Part shown: positions 20,412-21,910 of the stretch, piece by piece
Numbering within the stretch: the first letter of the stretch is position 1
Layout of the letters: each line of letters begins with the position of its first letter
Virus record (IMG/VR): IMGVR_UViG_3300007734_000471
Coordinates: 1 to 21,910 of that record
From: a virus
DNA: 21,910 nucleotides
Strand: one strand, 5' to 3'
Notes under the pieces: generated by a model
Seen by the model: the letters and a program-made list of their open reading frames with translations, nothing else
Told to the model about the DNA's origin: nothing
The model's database searches: none
Position numbers and translations under genes: made by a program

Positions 20412-20774
20412 TCAATTCTCCTTACGCAACGTCTGCGCGATAGTGTTTACTTGTTGCGCGATAGCCGGAGCAATGAGCAGGCTATCGACCTCATTTTCGT
20501 CTACGCAATCTGTTGCGTGTATGCAGTACCAAATAACGTCCGTCAAGGATCTCACGCCGTGGTGCTGGTTGGCCTTGATCGTAATGCAAGCTGGAGCCGT
20601 AATGACCTGAGTACCCGCGTCCGTTATCAGTTCAACCGATCCCTGCGCCAGAATGGACAGGTGGTCAAAATGATGAACATGCTGCACCAACCAATTCCCG
20701 GCGGGAATAATGGTTTCCTTGGCGTACACACCGCCGCCAAAGTGATGCCGGATCTCAGGTTCTATAAAACTCAC
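20412..20774 (-). CDS. Cupin-fold protein in the virion module
   Basis: A 120-residue single-domain cupin. Metal-binding pattern: G26 then H32, H34 and H38 in QHVHHFDHLS, G45 in ILAQGSVEL, and H71/H72 near the second motif (NQHHGVRS). The length is right for a one-domain beta-barrel. Cupins of this type recur beside tail genes in podoviruses. Whether it acts as an enzyme, a sugar binder or a virion part is not known. GTG start (20774) overlaps the preceding stop as GTGA. The end merges with the ribosome site of the DNA transfer gene. Confidence 0.82.
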   Translation of the reverse strand: MSFIEPEIRHHFGGGVYAKETIIPAGNWLVQHVHHFDHLSILAQGSVELITDAGTQVITAPACITIKANQHHGVRSLTDVIWYCIHATDCVDENEVDSLLIAPAIAQQVNTIAQTLRKEN

Positions 20775-21106
20775 GACACCTCCCGCCCACTTGCCCGAAT
20801 GTTGATGGCCGTGGCCGTTCCAGCGATGGTGGAGATAAACCCGCTTGCCATCAGCACCTGGCCGACAATCTCGGGGAAAGTGTACACCTCAGACGCGGCC
20901 AAAGTCTTGGTCTTGGTAATCAAGTTCTGGTTGCCCGCCGTGTCCGCCGCCGTGACCAAGTTAACGCTCAGGGTCGCAGCCGTGGCGCTGTAGTTGGTCG
21001 CCGTAAACTTGTCGATGATCGTGGTGACGTTGGTCGCGGTGTATTGGGTGGTCTGGGCATTCTCGGCGGTCTTAGCCGGAATTAAAACCTTAACTGTAAC
21101 TGTCAA
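20771..21106 (-). CDS. Beta-rich virion protein, 111 residues, TTG start
   Basis: Starts MTVTVKVLIPAKTAENAQTT, followed by Thr/Ala/Val-rich alternating segments (YTATNVTTIIDKFTATNYSA). The whole protein looks beta-stranded, with no Cys. This resembles small head-decoration, neck or tail proteins of podoviruses. No ATG or GTG exists near the start. TTG at 21106 is chosen because AAGGAG lies seven bases upstream. The ribosome site overlaps the TAA that ends the remnant frame described at 21118-21201. Confidence 0.76.
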   Translation of the reverse strand: MTVTVKVLIPAKTAENAQTTQYTATNVTTIIDKFTATNYSATAATLSVNLVTAADTAGNQNLITKTKTLAASEVYTFPEIVGQVLMASGFISTIAGTATAINIRASGREVS

Positions 21107-21117
21107 TTTAATTCTCC

Positions 21118-21201
21118 TTAGCTAACTGGTACAATTATCTTGCGGCTAACCCGACGGGGGACATACGACTCATCATCGTATGCCGCGCTTTTCGATGACT
21201 T
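21118..21201 (-). pseudogene. Likely 3' part of a small gene split by the homing endonuclease
   Basis: A 27-codon open frame reading KSSKSAAYDDESYVPRRVSR then KIIVPVS and TAA (21118-21120). It has no ATG, GTG or TTG, and an in-frame TGA at 21202-21204 blocks extension. Its TAA runs into the AAGGAG of the next gene, as usual in this operon, and composition is GC-rich like the phage. Two other frames are open here for short stretches, including MSRMSPVGLAAR. It is read here as the tail of an interrupted gene whose start is at 21711; this remains inference. Confidence 0.4.
21162..21182. repeat. Seven-base perfect inverted repeat
   Basis: CATACGA (21162-21168) and TCGTATG (21176-21182) are separated by seven bases. 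It lies between the endonuclease gene start and the next leftward gene. It could be a recognition site for the endonuclease, an operator or a chance stem. No T tract follows on either strand, so a terminator is unlikely. Confidence 0.6.
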
Positions 21202-21221
21202 TCACTTTGATGAGGTGTTGT

Positions 21222-21704
21222 ATGCTTACCCAAACAAGGCTTAAAGCGGTATTTTTCTACGACCCGGTTGTCGGCGTATTTATCCGCAGGCTTAAACAAC
21301 CTGGAGCTAAAGTCGGCAAAATTTCTGGTTGCCTCCGCTCCGACGGATATTTGACCACTTCGATTGACGGAAAACCCCATAAATGCCATCGATTGGCATG
21401 GTTGTATATCACGGGTAATTGGCCCTGTTACGAAATAGATCATATTGATGGTAATCGCGCTAACAATAAATTTGCAAATTTAAGAGATATACCCAAATGG
21501 GCTAATGTCCAAAACCAACGCAAGGCGCAAAAAAGTAACCGTAGCACTGGCGTTTTAGGAATTTTTCCGAACGGTAACCGGTTTTCCGCAAGGCTTTCGG
21601 TAAATAACAAAAAAGTTTACTTAGGCATTTTTTCAACCAAAGAGGAAGCGCATCAAGCGTATTTAACCGCAAAACGGGCGTTACACGTTGGCTGTACGAT
21701 TTGA
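21222..21704 (+). CDS. HNH homing endonuclease with AP2 DNA-binding domain
   Basis: A 160-residue free-standing endonuclease in the opposite direction to the virion genes. The HNH core is around 55-92: SIDGKPHKCHRLAW, then EIDHIDGNRANNKFANLRD with the His-Asn-Asn set. An AP2-type domain follows at about 107-157: GVLGIFPNGNRFSARLSVNN, YLGIFSTKEEAHQAYLTAKR. Such enzymes cut phage DNA lacking the element and spread by repair. The ATG at 21222 has GAGGTG upstream; a longer TTG start at 21180 is less likely. The gene is more AT-rich than its surroundings, a sign of insertion. Confidence 0.93.
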   Translation: MLTQTRLKAVFFYDPVVGVFIRRLKQPGAKVGKISGCLRSDGYLTTSIDGKPHKCHRLAWLYITGNWPCYEIDHIDGNRANNKFANLRDIPKWANVQNQRKAQKSNRSTGVLGIFPNGNRFSARLSVNNKKVYLGIFSTKEEAHQAYLTAKRALHVGCTI

Positions 21705-21712
21705 CGGTCATG

Positions 21713-21910
21713 TTATGCGCTCCTTACGGTTACTCGGTCGCCAGCGGAAAGGCCAGGTGACACAAAGGTGATCGTGGTGCTGTTGGTTTCTGTGTACGCC
21801 ACGTTGTACTCCTCAGTCAACCCGTTGACCGCCACAATCGTGCTGCCGCCCATCAAATACGGCAAAACAGTAACCACCGTCTGCCCTGCGGTCGCCACAA
21901 CGGCGGGCTG
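21713..21910 (-). CDS. C-terminal part of a tail or virion protein (5' end outside)
   Basis: The frame is open to the window edge and shows 65 residues: QPAVVATAGQTVVTVLPYLM, GGSTIVAVNGLTEEYNVAYT, ETNSTTITFVSPGLSAGDRV and TVRSA. The pattern VNGL...YTET.STTITF...GD.V is typical of beta-structured modules in phage tail fibres and similar virion proteins. The visible part may be nearly the whole gene, because the same module also occurs at protein starts. Downstream is an AAGGAG ribosome site overlapping its last codons, which serves the small gene start at 21711. Confidence 0.75.
   Translation of the reverse strand, partial: QPAVVATAGQTVVTVLPYLMGGSTIVAVNGLTEEYNVAYTETNSTTITFVSPGLSAGDRVTVRSA

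Noticed and set aside
21107-21712. Group I intron carrying the HNH gene
   Set aside because: The endonuclease is on the opposite strand to the flanking genes, and no conserved intron core was seen. A free-standing homing gene fits better.
1-21910. CRISPR array, tRNA genes, integrase or attachment sites, diversity-generating retroelement
   Set aside because: No repeat-spacer pattern, cloverleaf with CCA end, recombinase motif or reverse-transcriptase motif was seen on either strand. Absence by eye is not proof.

Overview
The window is phage DNA, without recognisable host genes. The layout is that of a P22-like, short-tailed phage: a P22-type portal of almost the canonical length, a headful-type terminase, a gp7-like DNA transfer protein and two large ejection-type proteins. 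The accessory families (P22 Cro-like regulator, DUF1376 protein, ERF annealase with YqaJ exonuclease, NinB, XF1762-type protein) and the moderately high GC suggest a phage or prophage of a proteobacterium, most likely a freshwater or soil betaproteobacterium. The host assignment is inference. No integrase, attachment site, CI-type repressor, tRNA or rRNA was found.

Three blocks can be seen. (1) Positions 1-8652, minus strand: a Cro-like regulator, a DUF1376 replication protein, a Cys-rich protein, an HTH protein, an unknown 220-residue protein, NinB, a Ref-like HNH nuclease and a VRR-NUC-like nuclease. A promoter/hairpin leader (5209-5370) follows, then a packaging block: DUF6321, small terminase candidate, large terminase, two tiny basic proteins, a 114-residue protein, portal, DUF5856 and the first codons of the next gene. 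Most joints are 1-8 base overlaps, often ATGA or GTGA. (2) Positions 8694-14798, plus strand, starting from a divergent promoter: small early proteins, a 25-residue membrane peptide, ERF, YqaJ exonuclease, a protein with an SSB-like acidic tail, then a run of small accessory genes including two acetyltransferase-like proteins and ending in a zinc-ribbon protein. A strong terminator lies at 14420-14451. (3) Positions 21910-14760, minus strand: the end of a tail or virion gene, an apparently interrupted small gene containing an HNH/AP2 homing endonuclease on the opposite strand, a beta-rich virion protein, a cupin, the DNA transfer protein, two ejection-type proteins and a lysis cassette (coiled-coil membrane protein, secreted six-Cys protein, holin-like protein, M15 endolysin).

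The central switch at 8653-8756 has two perfect TTGACA boxes back to back, forming one inverted repeat. The Cro-like gene appears to be read from a leaderless transcript. The right arm supplies recombination (ERF plus YqaJ); the left arm supplies replication initiation, recombination nucleases and packaging. Blocks 2 and 3 converge and overlap by 39 bases at 14760-14798. The points most worth a second look are the gene apparently split by the homing endonuclease, the late leader that resembles a promoter plus attenuating terminator, the leaderless divergent switch, the G11 tract that could fuse two genes, the secreted protein inside the lysis cassette, and several genes too short for routine gene calling.
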